Source of the DNA: Aeromonas eucrenophila
GTDB lineage: Bacteria > Pseudomonadota > Gammaproteobacteria > Enterobacterales > Aeromonadaceae
Direction: 5' to 3'
DNA: 64,000 bases
Assembly (NCBI RefSeq): GCF_000819865.1
Contig: NZ_CDDF01000014.1
Coordinates: forward strand, 1-64,000
Below are positions 42,259-51,018 of the stretch, one piece after another; positions within the stretch are counted from its first letter, which is position 1, and the number at the start of each line of letters is the position of its first letter. The position numbers and the translations under genes were made by a program. A model generated the notes under the pieces. The model worked only from the letters and a program-made list of their open reading frames with translations, did no database searches and had not been told where the DNA came from.

Positions 42259-43362
42259 CTATGCGTGTTCGAACATCAGGAACAAATAGACCACGAACAG
42301 CACCAGGTGGGTGGCACCGTGCAGCACATTGGTACGGCCGCTGCTGAAGGTCACCTTGCACACCATGAGGGTGGTGAACAGCAGTACCATGTCGGCAGGG
42401 TCGAGGCCGAGGCGCACCTCCTGATCCAGCATGGAGCCGATGAGCAGCACGGCAGGCACCGTCAGGGCTATGGTGGCCAGCACAGAGCCGAAGTAGAGGT
42501 TCATGGCGCGCTGCAGCTGGTTGTTGAAGGCCGCCTTGATGGCGCCAACCGCCTCGGGTGCCAGCACGATACAGGCCACGATGAAGCCGCCGAGTGCCGC
42601 CGGGGCCTCCATCACATGGACCCCGAAGTTGATGGGAATGGCGAGGGTCTTGGCCAGCAGGATGACCACCACCAGATAGGCGAGCAGCAGCAGGGTGTGA
42701 TAGACGTTGCTGTGCAGTATGCCGTGGTGCTCCTCGTGATCCTCGTTATCGCTGTCAACGAAGAAGTGGCTGTGGCTGCGGGTCTGGATCAGCAGGAAGA
42801 CGCCGTAGAGCAGCACCGAGATGATTATCAGCATCCAGGACATGGCGCGGGACATGCTGCCAAGATTGCCCCCTTCGGTGAAGTTAGGCAGCACCAGGCA
42901 GAGCAGGGCCAGGGGGATGATGGCCACCAGATAGGATTTCACCCCGTCCAGATTGAAGCTCTGGGTGTGGTAGCGCCAGCCGCCAAACAACAGGGTGAAG
43001 CCCACCAGGCCGTTGGTGACCAGCATCACCACCGCGAACATGGTGTCCCGCGCCATCACCGGATTGGGGTCGCCGGTCAGCATGACGGAGGAGATCATCA
43101 CCACCTCGAGGGAGATGACAGACAGGGTCAGGATCAGGGTGCCGAAGGGTTCGCCCAGCTTGATGGCCAGGGCATCGGAATGGCGCACGACGGAGAAGAT
43201 GGCCCAGGTGACGACGGCGAGCAGGGCCAGGGATACCGGCAGGTAAACAGCAAGGGGAGTTGCCTCCGTCAGCAGGTTGCTGCCCAGCGTCTTGAAGAAC
43301 AGCAGGGTCAGCAGGCCAACGGGCAGGGCAATCTCTTGCCGGATAAATGACTTCATAGGCAT
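42259..43362 (-). CDS. chaA: Ca2+(Na+,K+)/H+ antiporter ChaA
   Basis: A 367-aa CaCA-superfamily antiporter with about eleven spans. The alpha-repeats are visible: SVISLEVVMISSVMLTGDPNP near 80 and LGGFIVACIVLAPEAVGAIKAA near 245, each containing the acidic residue of the ion site. A histidine/aspartate-rich cytoplasmic loop (DSDNEDHEEHHG, about 205) separates the halves. ChaA exports Na+, Ca2+ or K+ for protons at alkaline pH. The start may be ATG 43362 or 43356 (MKSFIRQ). It is a single gene. Confidence 0.9.
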   Translation of the reverse strand: MPMKSFIRQEIALPVGLLTLLFFKTLGSNLLTEATPLAVYLPVSLALLAVVTWAIFSVVRHSDALAIKLGEPFGTLILTLSVISLEVVMISSVMLTGDPNPVMARDTMFAVVMLVTNGLVGFTLLFGGWRYHTQSFNLDGVKSYLVAIIPLALLCLVLPNFTEGGNLGSMSRAMSWMLIIISVLLYGVFLLIQTRSHSHFFVDSDNEDHEEHHGILHSNVYHTLLLLAYLVVVILLAKTLAIPINFGVHVMEAPAALGGFIVACIVLAPEAVGAIKAAFNNQLQRAMNLYFGSVLATIALTVPAVLLIGSMLDQEVRLGLDPADMVLLFTTLMVCKVTFSSGRTNVLHGATHLVLFVVYLFLMFEHA

Positions 43363-43497
43363 TGGTTCTCATCTCAGGGCGGCTAGGGCCGACGGGGACA
43401 GGGACAAGTCCGGCTGGACCATGGCGAATCCTGCACATGATAAAGGCAGTTGCCCCGTTCGGGGAAAATCATTTTCAGGGGCTAGACCAGCGCCGCG

Positions 43498-45069
43498 TCA
43501 GTGTCCGCCTCTGGTCTGCTGCCAGTGCAGCAGATCGGGCAACGGCATGGGGCGGGCGTACAGATAGCCCTGGATGAGGTGGACGCCGTGCTGGGCGAGG
43601 TAGTCGACCTGAGCCCGGGTTTCGACGCCTTCGGCGATCATCTCCATGTCGGATTCCAGGCCGAAGGCGATGATGGCGTCCAGCAGGCTGCGTTTGGGAT
43701 CGTCGGTGCCTATGGTGTCGACAAACATCTTGTCGATCTTGATCTGGCGAATGCCGAGCCGCTGCAGATAGGCGAAGCCACCGTAGCCGGTACCGAAATC
43801 GTCCAGCTTGAAGTGATATCCCCTCTCCTGCAGCGCCGAGATCTCGCTGGTGGCAGTCTCTATGTCCATGATGGGTTCGCGCTCGGTGAGCTCGAAGGTG
43901 AGCCGGGCCGGGGAGGGCCAGTCGTGGTGCTCCAGCAGGTTGCGCAGATAGGGTTGCTCGATGTGGGCGGCGACCAGGTTGACGCTGACCCACTGTTCAG
44001 GTGCCAGCTGCGGCAGATCTGCTATCACCTTGCCCAGCAACTGTTCCGTCATCGGCAGGATCAGCCCCTGCTGCTCCGCATAGGCGATAAAGGCGCCCGG
44101 CGCCGTGACGTCGTCGTCACGCTGCCAGCGCAGCAGTGCCTCGAAGCCGACGACACGCTGGCTGCGGCTGTCGACGACGGGCTGGTAGAAGGGCACGAAC
44201 TCCTGGCGTGCCAGCCCGGTGTGCAGCAATCCCTTGAGGGAGCGCCGGTAGTTGCGCAGCAGCCAGTAGCCGGTGAGCAGCAGGGCACCCAGCACCCCGC
44301 CCATCCAGAGCGCGTATCGATAGGCAAGTGCCTGGGCATGCTGCTGCAGAGCCTGACCGGCCCACAGGGTCTGGTGGACACTGCCGCTGGGCAGTACGAA
44401 GTCGAGGTGATAGCTACCCGGCTCATCCTTGATGGTCTGATCACCGCGCGGGAAGAGCTGGTGGTTCAGCGAGACGGCGGTTCGCGGCGCCAGCTCGAGA
44501 TAGAAGCAGTTGGCGCAGGGGCGTTTGAGGATGGTGTGGCTCCAGCTGTTGCTCAATATCCAGTAGGCAAGGGCTCCCCGTTGCCTGGCAAACACCACCA
44601 GCTCCTGCTCGGTGTCGAACTCGGGCTGGGTGGCCGTCAACCCGAAGCTGCCGGCGGCGGGCTCGGGGAGGCTGCTGGCATCGACGATCGGCAGATCCGG
44701 CCCCAGGCTGGAGCAGCCCTTGCCCGAGGCCAGCTTCAGCCCCTGCAGCCGTATATGGCGGCTGTAGAGCTTGGGATCCCGCAGCAGCCTCATGTCCCGT
44801 TCCCCGCAGTCCAGGGCGAAGTGGGCCAGCTGATAATCTATGCTCGCCTCCAGCTCCTGCTGCCGCTCCACCATGGCGGCCTCGATCTCGGCGCGTTTCT
44901 CCTTCAGCAGGTAGTGGGCCAGGGCGCTGCTCACCAGCTGGCTCAGCAACAGGCAGATCAAGATGGGGAGGGTGAACAGCAACGGGCTGATCCAGAGGGG
45001 TGACAATCGTTTCAAATCAGACCTGCTCGATGAAAGGGGCTGCGCCGAGGGTATGTCATCATAGTCCAT
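43498..45069 (-). CDS. c-di-GMP phosphodiesterase with CSS sensor domain and EAL domain
   Basis: A 523-aa inner-membrane protein. One span (about 27-52) leads into a periplasmic CSS-motif domain (about 55-235, with conserved cysteines including KGCSSLG and CANC), a second span near 245-265, then a cytoplasmic EAL domain (about 275-520). The catalytic EAL set is intact: FEALLRW, FELTERE, KLDDFGTGYGG, KIDKMFV and IAEGVET. It should hydrolyse c-di-GMP to pGpG. In E. coli CSS-EAL enzymes the periplasmic disulfide state controls activity. It lies next to csrD/mshH and the Msh pilus genes, whose ATPase binds c-di-GMP. Confidence 0.9.
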   Translation of the reverse strand: MDYDDIPSAQPLSSSRSDLKRLSPLWISPLLFTLPILICLLLSQLVSSALAHYLLKEKRAEIEAAMVERQQELEASIDYQLAHFALDCGERDMRLLRDPKLYSRHIRLQGLKLASGKGCSSLGPDLPIVDASSLPEPAAGSFGLTATQPEFDTEQELVVFARQRGALAYWILSNSWSHTILKRPCANCFYLELAPRTAVSLNHQLFPRGDQTIKDEPGSYHLDFVLPSGSVHQTLWAGQALQQHAQALAYRYALWMGGVLGALLLTGYWLLRNYRRSLKGLLHTGLARQEFVPFYQPVVDSRSQRVVGFEALLRWQRDDDVTAPGAFIAYAEQQGLILPMTEQLLGKVIADLPQLAPEQWVSVNLVAAHIEQPYLRNLLEHHDWPSPARLTFELTEREPIMDIETATSEISALQERGYHFKLDDFGTGYGGFAYLQRLGIRQIKIDKMFVDTIGTDDPKRSLLDAIIAFGLESDMEMIAEGVETRAQVDYLAQHGVHLIQGYLYARPMPLPDLLHWQQTRGGH

Positions 45070-45517
45070 TAGCTGGTTCGATTTGAGACTCTGGTTGGAA
45101 CATTAGTGAATCAGCCTGCTAACTCATTGATAATTATGGATTGGTGATGAGGTAGTGGTGAAGATTCAATCGCTGACCTGTCATAAGTGACAATTGTCCA
45201 GCTTATCTGAACTGGTTTAGAGTAGCGGTGCGGTTTGACTCACCGTGTGTTCAATACTCCTGTATCTATTTTTGTCAGTAGCACAGAGTGTTAGTTTTGA
45301 TATTGAGTGTTTCTTTTGGTCCCCACAGTGGGACCATTTTTCTGCCCGCGAGCCAGCCTCCTCCCCGTTTTCTACCTCTCTCCCGACGATACCCTCCCTC
45401 CGTGCGACCAACATGATGGGCCGCTTAATTGCAGAAGCGGGCGCTTCACCCATAGGCGGGCTTTAGCCAAGGCTGATACCATGAGGCCATATGGATGCTG
45501 TCGCTACGGAAAGGCAC
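45070..45517. other. Divergent EAL-csrD intergenic region with an orphan terminator
   Basis: 448 bases with no gene. It must hold divergent promoters for the phosphodiesterase and csrD genes. The plus-strand hairpin TGGTCCC (45317-45323) with GGGACCA (45330-45336), then TTTTT, terminates something that starts in this region, either a short RNA or a csrD leader. TTGACT at 45235-45240 is a -35-like element without a well-spaced -10. Confidence 0.5.
45317..45341 (+). terminator. Orphan terminator upstream of csrD
   Basis: TGGTCCC/GGGACCA with a 6-nt loop and five Ts. There is no plus-strand gene upstream. It could attenuate csrD or end a short RNA. Confidence 0.6.
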
Positions 45518-47446
45518 ATGAAACTGACCACTCAACTCGTCTCCTTTATTACGCTGTGCGTGATAGCGGCCATGACCATGGTGATGCTCGGCGGGGTCTT
45601 CAGCTTCCGCCAGATGGGAATGGAGATGCAGCAGAACCGGGTCGACTCCCTGGTGGAGATCATCGACAAGCAGCTGGGTGCGGCTGACGACGAGCAGGAT
45701 CTGGCCCGCTGGTTGCCCTCCTTACTGCGTGCCACCCATGTGGTCGAGCTGGAGATCCGTCAGGGCAAGCAACGGGTCTACTGGTTTCGCGATGTGCAGC
45801 AACAGACGGATGAGAGTCTGCTGATCCCCTACAGCAAGGCCATCCCCCACCAGACGGGCATGCGGGCCGAGTTCAAGCTGGATAGGCCGTTCAAGGAGTT
45901 CGAGTACTCCATGCAGGCCATGTCCGGCATCTCCTTCGGCGTCTTCATCGTGGTGTTCGGGCTCTGGTACTCCATTCGCTGGTTGCGGCTGCAACTGCGC
46001 GGCGCCGAGCTGCTGGCCGAACGGGCCCAACTGATCCTGGATGGCAAACTCACCAAACTGGCCCATGATCCTGCCGACGAGTGGCCCGTCTCCGCCAGTC
46101 AGGCGCTCAATCACCTGCTGGCCGATCTGGCGGATGCTCGCAAGGAGCGCAGCCGGTTTGACAACTTCATCCGCAGCAACGCCTTCGTCGACAAGGCCAC
46201 CGGCATCGGCAACCGCCTGTTCTTCGATAACCGGCTGGAGAGCGCCATCATGGAGGCGAGCGTGATCAGCGGAGGTGTCATGCTGATCGAGCTGGCCGGA
46301 CTGGAAGAGCTGGATCCCGAGCTGAGCGGGCGCCCGAGCCAGGAGTTGCTGATGGAGGCGAGCGCCTCCATCGGTACCTTCGTGCGCAAGCACAACGGCG
46401 CCCTGCAGGCCCGTTACGGCGCCCAGGTATTTGCCGTGCTGCTGCCCAACATGTCCGAGAGCGAGATGGTGGATGGGGCCAACCAACTGCTCAAGAGCCT
46501 GCTGCGGTTGCATTGGCCGGACGCGGTCAATGCCGAGACCGCCGTCTACCTCGGCGCCGTCTGTTATCAGGCGCAGGACAGCCTGCTCAAGGTGCAGGAA
46601 GAGGCCGAGCTGGCACTCAAGAGCGCACGGCTGCAGGGCCACAGCGGTTGGTTCCTGTACGAGAAGGCGCTGGGGGAAGAGCCGAGCAGCAAGGGGACCG
46701 TGCGCTGGCGGACCCTGATCAGTCGCCGCATCGAGGAGCATGGGATCCATTTCTATCTGCAGCCGGTGCAGCAAGAGCCGGGTCAAGCGGTACTGCAGCA
46801 GGAGCTGCTGATCCGCATCCATGACGAGCAGGGTCGGGAGCTGCAGGCCGGCGTCTTCATGCCGATGGCGGAGAAGGCGGGCCTGCTGTTGCCGCTGGAC
46901 CGGCTGGTGATCGCCCGGACCCTGCGCCTGCTGCGCCAGCATCCGGAACCGGGTTGCCCCGTCAGCCTGTCGCTTTGCGCCCAGAATCTGCTCAATCGGG
47001 AGTTCCAGCGCGAACTCTTCTTCGATCTGTTCCAGCTGCCGCGCAGCATCAATGAGAAGCTGGTGCTGCAGCTGTCGGAGGCCCAGGTGACGCGCCACTA
47101 CGAGGCCCTCAAGCGGCCACTGCGGGCGCTGCGCATGCTGGGCTGCCAGCTGGCCATCGATCATGCCGGTCAGGATGTGGTGAGCACCCAATACATCAAG
47201 GAGTTCGAGATCAACTTCCTCAAGCTTCACCCCAGCCTGGTGCGGGAGATCCACCGTCGTCAGGTCAATCAGATGGCGGTGCGCAGCCTGGTCGGCGGTT
47301 GCGCCAACACCCAGACCAGGGTGATCGCGGTCGGGGTGGAGAGCGGCGACGAGTGGAAGATGTTGCGCCACCTCGGGGTGCATGCGGGGCAGGGTCCCTG
47401 GTTCGCCGAGCCACAGCAACTGGTGATGGCCAACTACGAAGCCTGA
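45518..47446 (+). CDS. csrD: CsrD/MshH: RNase E specificity factor for CsrB decay
   Basis: A 642-aa membrane protein. Two spans (about 8-28 and 140-158) enclose a short periplasmic part; a HAMP-like linker, degenerate GGDEF (about 230-380) and degenerate EAL (about 395-640) follow. The GGDEF site is replaced (RYGAQVFAVLLP where E. coli CsrD has HRSDF) and the EAL site reads ELL, so it should be inactive on c-di-GMP. The segment VSTQYIKEFEINFLKLHPSLVREI matches CsrD closely. In E. coli CsrD makes CsrB and CsrC sensitive to RNase E; in Vibrio the homologue, mshH, heads the MSHA locus as here. ATG 45518 has GGAAAGG upstream. Confidence 0.93.
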   Translation: MKLTTQLVSFITLCVIAAMTMVMLGGVFSFRQMGMEMQQNRVDSLVEIIDKQLGAADDEQDLARWLPSLLRATHVVELEIRQGKQRVYWFRDVQQQTDESLLIPYSKAIPHQTGMRAEFKLDRPFKEFEYSMQAMSGISFGVFIVVFGLWYSIRWLRLQLRGAELLAERAQLILDGKLTKLAHDPADEWPVSASQALNHLLADLADARKERSRFDNFIRSNAFVDKATGIGNRLFFDNRLESAIMEASVISGGVMLIELAGLEELDPELSGRPSQELLMEASASIGTFVRKHNGALQARYGAQVFAVLLPNMSESEMVDGANQLLKSLLRLHWPDAVNAETAVYLGAVCYQAQDSLLKVQEEAELALKSARLQGHSGWFLYEKALGEEPSSKGTVRWRTLISRRIEEHGIHFYLQPVQQEPGQAVLQQELLIRIHDEQGRELQAGVFMPMAEKAGLLLPLDRLVIARTLRLLRQHPEPGCPVSLSLCAQNLLNREFQRELFFDLFQLPRSINEKLVLQLSEAQVTRHYEALKRPLRALRMLGCQLAIDHAGQDVVSTQYIKEFEINFLKLHPSLVREIHRRQVNQMAVRSLVGGCANTQTRVIAVGVESGDEWKMLRHLGVHAGQGPWFAEPQQLVMANYEA

Positions 47447-47456
47447 GTGCCCTGTC

Positions 47457-47480
47457 GGGCCGCCGCCTCAGAGGCGGCCC
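47457..47480. terminator. Hairpin between convergent csrD and the PLP enzyme gene
   Basis: GGGCCGCC (47457-47464) pairs with GGCGGCCC (47473-47480). It overlaps the minus-strand gene end and the T-tract is short. Confidence 0.5.
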
Positions 47481-48415
47481 TGTTCTCTCAGACCTGCGAG
47501 CCCCTGCAGGCCGCCGGTGTGGATGAAGACAATCTCGCTGCCACGGGGGATATGGCCCGCGGCCAGCTCCCGAAACAGCCCCCACATCGCCTTGCCGCTG
47601 TAGATGGGTTCGAGCGGCAGACCGGTCTGGGCGCTAAAGTCCTGCACCCACTGCCACAGAGCCGGGCTGAACTTGGCATAGCCGCCGTCGTGGTGCTCCA
47701 GCGCGATGCGCCAACCAGCAGTGTTGGCGGCGACGGGATGGAGTCGGCACACCTCGTCATGGATGAAGGCGCCGCCCTTGAGCACGGCGATGGCGAGCAC
47801 CTGCTCCCGTTCCCGTTTGCCCGCGATGAGCCCCGCCAGGGTGCCGCCGCTGGCACAGGGCAGCACCCAGAGATCCGGCGAGAAGGGGACTTCGGCCACC
47901 AGTTCGGCCACCCCGGGGATGGCGAGCGGGCTGCTGCCCCCCTCTGGGACTATCAGGGTGTCCGGTGCCATGAACCTGGCCAGCCACTCGGGATCCTGGC
48001 GTCGTCGGTAGCTCTGGCGATCCACGAAGATGAGGTCCATGCCCCAGCCTTTGGCCGCGCTCAGGGTTGCGTTGCTGACGGCCTCGGGTTCACCGCGTAT
48101 GATGCCCGTGGTGCGCAGCCCCGCCCGCAGGCCTGCCGCCGCCAGCGCATGAATATGGTTGGAGTAGGCGCCGCCGAACGACAGCAGGTGGGTCTTCCCC
48201 AGGGCATCGGCCTGTTTCAGGTGGTATTTGAGCTTGCGCCACTTGTTGCCCGAGAGGGTCGGATGGATCAGGTCATCCCGTTTGCACCAGAGCTTGACCC
48301 CATGGGCATCCAGCAAGGGATGCTGGATCTGGTGTAGTGGCGAGGGGAGCAGGCCGGGTGCCAGAAGCGCCTCATTCTGGCTTGGCATAGTGGTCATCGA
48401 TGCATCGTCTGTCAT
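47468..48415 (-). CDS. PLP-dependent deaminase of the ACC deaminase / D-cysteine desulfhydrase family
   Basis: A 315-aa fold-type II PLP enzyme. The PLP lysine lies in SGNKWRKLKY (about 55-64), with KRDDLIHPTLSGNK before it. Phosphate-binding and re-face residues are in GGAYSNHIHALAAAG and LPCASGGTLAG. Family members deaminate 1-aminocyclopropane-1-carboxylate or desulfurise D-cysteine; the substrate cannot be told by sight. It lies on the opposite strand between csrD/mshH and the msh biogenesis genes and is probably unrelated to the pilus. The start (48415 or an inner Met) is uncertain. Confidence 0.82.
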   Translation of the reverse strand: MTDDASMTTMPSQNEALLAPGLLPSPLHQIQHPLLDAHGVKLWCKRDDLIHPTLSGNKWRKLKYHLKQADALGKTHLLSFGGAYSNHIHALAAAGLRAGLRTTGIIRGEPEAVSNATLSAAKGWGMDLIFVDRQSYRRRQDPEWLARFMAPDTLIVPEGGSSPLAIPGVAELVAEVPFSPDLWVLPCASGGTLAGLIAGKREREQVLAIAVLKGGAFIHDEVCRLHPVAANTAGWRIALEHHDGGYAKFSPALWQWVQDFSAQTGLPLEPIYSGKAMWGLFRELAAGHIPRGSEIVFIHTGGLQGLAGLREQGRL

Positions 48416-48484
48416 AAGTCTGGAGGCTAATATTCTGTTTATGTTAAGGTTTAACCCGTTTCACGCAGCCAGGTGCAGGTCTCG

Positions 48485-49348
48485 ATGAAATCACTTTTCC
48501 GACGTTCAGCCCCCGGCCATCGGGTTGGGCTGCTGCTGGCCAGCGATCGCATCCTGCTGGCCTGTGTGGAGCCGCGCCCCTTATTTACCAGCCGCGCCGT
48601 CAATGGGCCCCACGAGTGGCCACAGGCCATGAGCGAGCTGTTTGGCCAGCATGGCCTGGCCAAGTCTAAGGTGCGGGTCGCCTTGGCCGCCACTCTTTAT
48701 CAGCAGATCCAGATCGACAAGCCCGCCGTGCCCGATGCTGAGATGGCCGGCGCCCTGCCCTGGGCCATCAAGGATTTCGTCAACGAGCCGGTATTGCAGC
48801 TCGCCATGGACTATGTGGATCTGCCAACGCCCCCGGCGGGGCGGCCCCGTATCAACGTGATCTGCGTCCCCAAGAACCGGGTCAAGCAGCTGGCGGATGC
48901 GGTCAACGGCTTGGCAACCCTGGAGGCCATCGTCAGCGACGAGCTGGCCATGACGGCGCTCTACGAGGCGGATCAGGCGGTGCGCATGTTGCTATGGCAG
49001 CCCAAGGGTCAGGAGTTGCAGCTGTTGGTGTTCCATCGGGGTGGGCTCTGCTTCTCGCGCCAGCTGCGCGGCTTTGGCAGCCTCACTGGCGCCCATGAGC
49101 CGGACGGCGACCTGCTCGACGGTCTGGCGCTGGAGATCCAGCGCTCCCTCGACTACCTCGCCGGCCAGCTCAAGCTGCCGGAGCCTGGCCAGCTGCAACT
49201 CGCCATCGGCTCCTCCTTCATCGGTGTACTGGTGCGCCATCTGGAGCAGGCATTCGGCTTTCCGGTGTCCGCCATGGCCAACAAAGCCGTGCTGGCCGGG
49301 GTGGAGTATCTCTCCGCTTACGGCGCCGCCCTCGGCAGGAGTGAATGA
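48485..49348 (+). CDS. mshI1: MSHA biogenesis protein MshI1 (PilM-like)
   Basis: A 287-aa protein resembling the actin-like PilM/GspL cytoplasmic domain, with MKSLFRRSAPGHRVGLLLAS at the N-terminus. It would anchor the pilus inner-membrane platform with MshI and MshJ. First gene of the long msh operon. It overlaps the next gene by 4 bases (ATGA). ATG 48485 is preferred to a GTG four codons earlier. Confidence 0.82.
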   Translation: MKSLFRRSAPGHRVGLLLASDRILLACVEPRPLFTSRAVNGPHEWPQAMSELFGQHGLAKSKVRVALAATLYQQIQIDKPAVPDAEMAGALPWAIKDFVNEPVLQLAMDYVDLPTPPAGRPRINVICVPKNRVKQLADAVNGLATLEAIVSDELAMTALYEADQAVRMLLWQPKGQELQLLVFHRGGLCFSRQLRGFGSLTGAHEPDGDLLDGLALEIQRSLDYLAGQLKLPEPGQLQLAIGSSFIGVLVRHLEQAFGFPVSAMANKAVLAGVEYLSAYGAALGRSE

Positions 49349-49941
49349 TGAAGCATCATATCAATCTCTACGGCGCCGAGTTCAGGCCCAGGCGTCAGTG
49401 GGCCAGTCTCAACCAGATGGCCCTGATCTGGGGAGGCTGCCTGTTGTTGCTGGCCGGCATCGGCCTCTTCTACGCCTGGCAGCAGCAGGGGGTCAGCCGC
49501 GAGCTGTCCCAGCTGCAGGCGCTGCTGGAGATCAAGCGCGGCGAGGCCCAGCGCCTGGACGCCGAGCTGGCTCGCCACCTGGCCGACGGCCAGTTGCAGC
49601 AGCAGCTCCTCAATAAGCAGGAAGAACTAAGTGCCAAGCAGGGGCTGATGCAACAGCTGGGCAGCCTCTCCTTGCAAAAATCCCAGGGCTACGCCGGGGT
49701 GATGGCCGATCTGGCCCGTTTGCGCGATCCCCACCTCTCCTTGCAGCGGATCGAGATAAACGACGGACACATCAACCTCTCCGGTCTGGCGGATCGCAGC
49801 CAGGATGTCCCCGCTTGGGTAAATCGCTTCAAGCAGACGCCGTCCCTGGCGGGCAAGCAGTTTGGCGAGCTGACGTTGAGTCGGGACAAAGGGGGCCAGC
49901 TGGCCTTCCAGCTCAGTGGCATCGAGCGGGAGAAACCCTGA
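49345..49941 (+). CDS. mshI: MSHA biogenesis protein MshI (PilN-like)
   Basis: A 198-aa bitopic protein. A short cytoplasmic start (HINLYGAEFRPRRQWASLN) has the conserved INLY-type motif of PilN that binds the PilM groove. One span (about 28-48), a coiled coil (about 50-110) and a small periplasmic ferredoxin-like domain follow. It forms the alignment complex with MshI1 and MshJ. Overlaps on both sides (4 bases and 1 base) show tight coupling. Confidence 0.82.
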   Translation: MMKHHINLYGAEFRPRRQWASLNQMALIWGGCLLLLAGIGLFYAWQQQGVSRELSQLQALLEIKRGEAQRLDAELARHLADGQLQQQLLNKQEELSAKQGLMQQLGSLSLQKSQGYAGVMADLARLRDPHLSLQRIEINDGHINLSGLADRSQDVPAWVNRFKQTPSLAGKQFGELTLSRDKGGQLAFQLSGIEREKP

Positions 49942-50588
49942 TGGAATTGAAAACACAGTGGCAGGAATGGGCGCAGAGAGTCGCCGCCCTCAGCCTGCGG
50001 GAGCGGCTGCTGATCCTGCTGACTGGCGTGATCCTGCTCGGCGCCGGCGCCGTCTACGGTTGGCTGGATGCCGCCGGCGCCCGCCTCGATCAGGATCGCC
50101 AGGCCCTGACGGCGGCCCAGCGGGATCTGGAGATCCTGGATCTGGAGAACCAGGGCAAGCAGGCTCGACTGGCGCGGGACCCCAATGCACAGGTGCGTGA
50201 GCAACTCGGCAGCACCGAACAGAGCCTCGCCAGGCTGGATGCGGAGCTCAGGGCCCAGACGGTGGATCTGATCCCGGCTCACGAGATGCCCGCCGTGCTG
50301 GAGGCGCTGTTGTCTCGCTCCACCAACCTGCATATGCTGGCGCTCACCTCCCAGAAGCCAGAGCCATTGATGGCAGGGGAGCAGAAGGTCAACCTGTTCA
50401 AGCACGGCATCCGGCTCCAGCTGGAGGGCGGCTATTTCGACGTCTATCAGTACCTGAAGGCACTGGAAGCGCTGCCGCGCCACTTCTACTGGAAAGGCTT
50501 CGACTACCGGGTGATCGAGCACCCCAAGGCGACGGTGGAGATGGAGATCTACACCCTCAGCACCAGCAAGGAGTTTATCCGTGGCTAA
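49941..50588 (+). CDS. mshJ: MSHA biogenesis protein MshJ (PilO/GspM-like)
   Basis: A 215-aa inner-membrane protein with one N-terminal span (about 20-42, LLILLTGVILLGAGAVYGWL), a periplasmic coiled coil (about 45-105) and a C-terminal ferredoxin-like fold. It partners MshI in the alignment complex linking the motor to the secretin. The start overlaps the mshI stop (TGATG). Confidence 0.83.
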   Translation: MELKTQWQEWAQRVAALSLRERLLILLTGVILLGAGAVYGWLDAAGARLDQDRQALTAAQRDLEILDLENQGKQARLARDPNAQVREQLGSTEQSLARLDAELRAQTVDLIPAHEMPAVLEALLSRSTNLHMLALTSQKPEPLMAGEQKVNLFKHGIRLQLEGGYFDVYQYLKALEALPRHFYWKGFDYRVIEHPKATVEMEIYTLSTSKEFIRG

Positions 50589-50949
50589 GTGGCCCACCAG
50601 ATTTATTACCCTGCCGCGCCCCGGCAGCCGGTCCGGCCTGGTCTGGCTGGCATTGTGGGGCTGTCTGCTGAGCCCGCAGGCCCTGGCCGAGGTGCTGCAG
50701 GATCCTACCGCGCCCCTGGCCGGTACCAGCACGGGAGCGGGCCCCGCCAAGGCGGCCGGCCTGCCCAGGCTGCAGAGCATCATCCTCGGCAACGGTCCGG
50801 CGCTGGCGGTGCTCAATGGCCAGAGTTATCGGATTGGCCAGCGGGTCGACGGCTATCAGCTGGTGGCGATCAGCGGCGATTCCGTGGTGCTGGAGAAGGG
50901 GGGGAAGCGCCAGACGTTGACCCTGTTTGGCAGCAAGATCAGAAGTTGA
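50581..50949 (+). CDS. mshK: MSHA biogenesis protein MshK (PilP-like)
   Basis: A 122-aa periplasmic protein with a membrane-targeting segment (about 18-36) and a small beta-rich domain (LPRLQSIILGNGPALAVLNG) typical of PilP/GspC homology regions, which contact the secretin N-domains. It starts at GTG 50581, overlapping mshJ by 8 bases. Confidence 0.8.
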   Translation: MAKWPTRFITLPRPGSRSGLVWLALWGCLLSPQALAEVLQDPTAPLAGTSTGAGPAKAAGLPRLQSIILGNGPALAVLNGQSYRIGQRVDGYQLVAISGDSVVLEKGGKRQTLTLFGSKIRS

Positions 50950-51018
50950 AGCCGGTTTCACGCAGCTGCTGCGGGCCAGAGTCATCGAGTTTAATTGCGA
51001 GTCAGGTGCATAAAAAAT

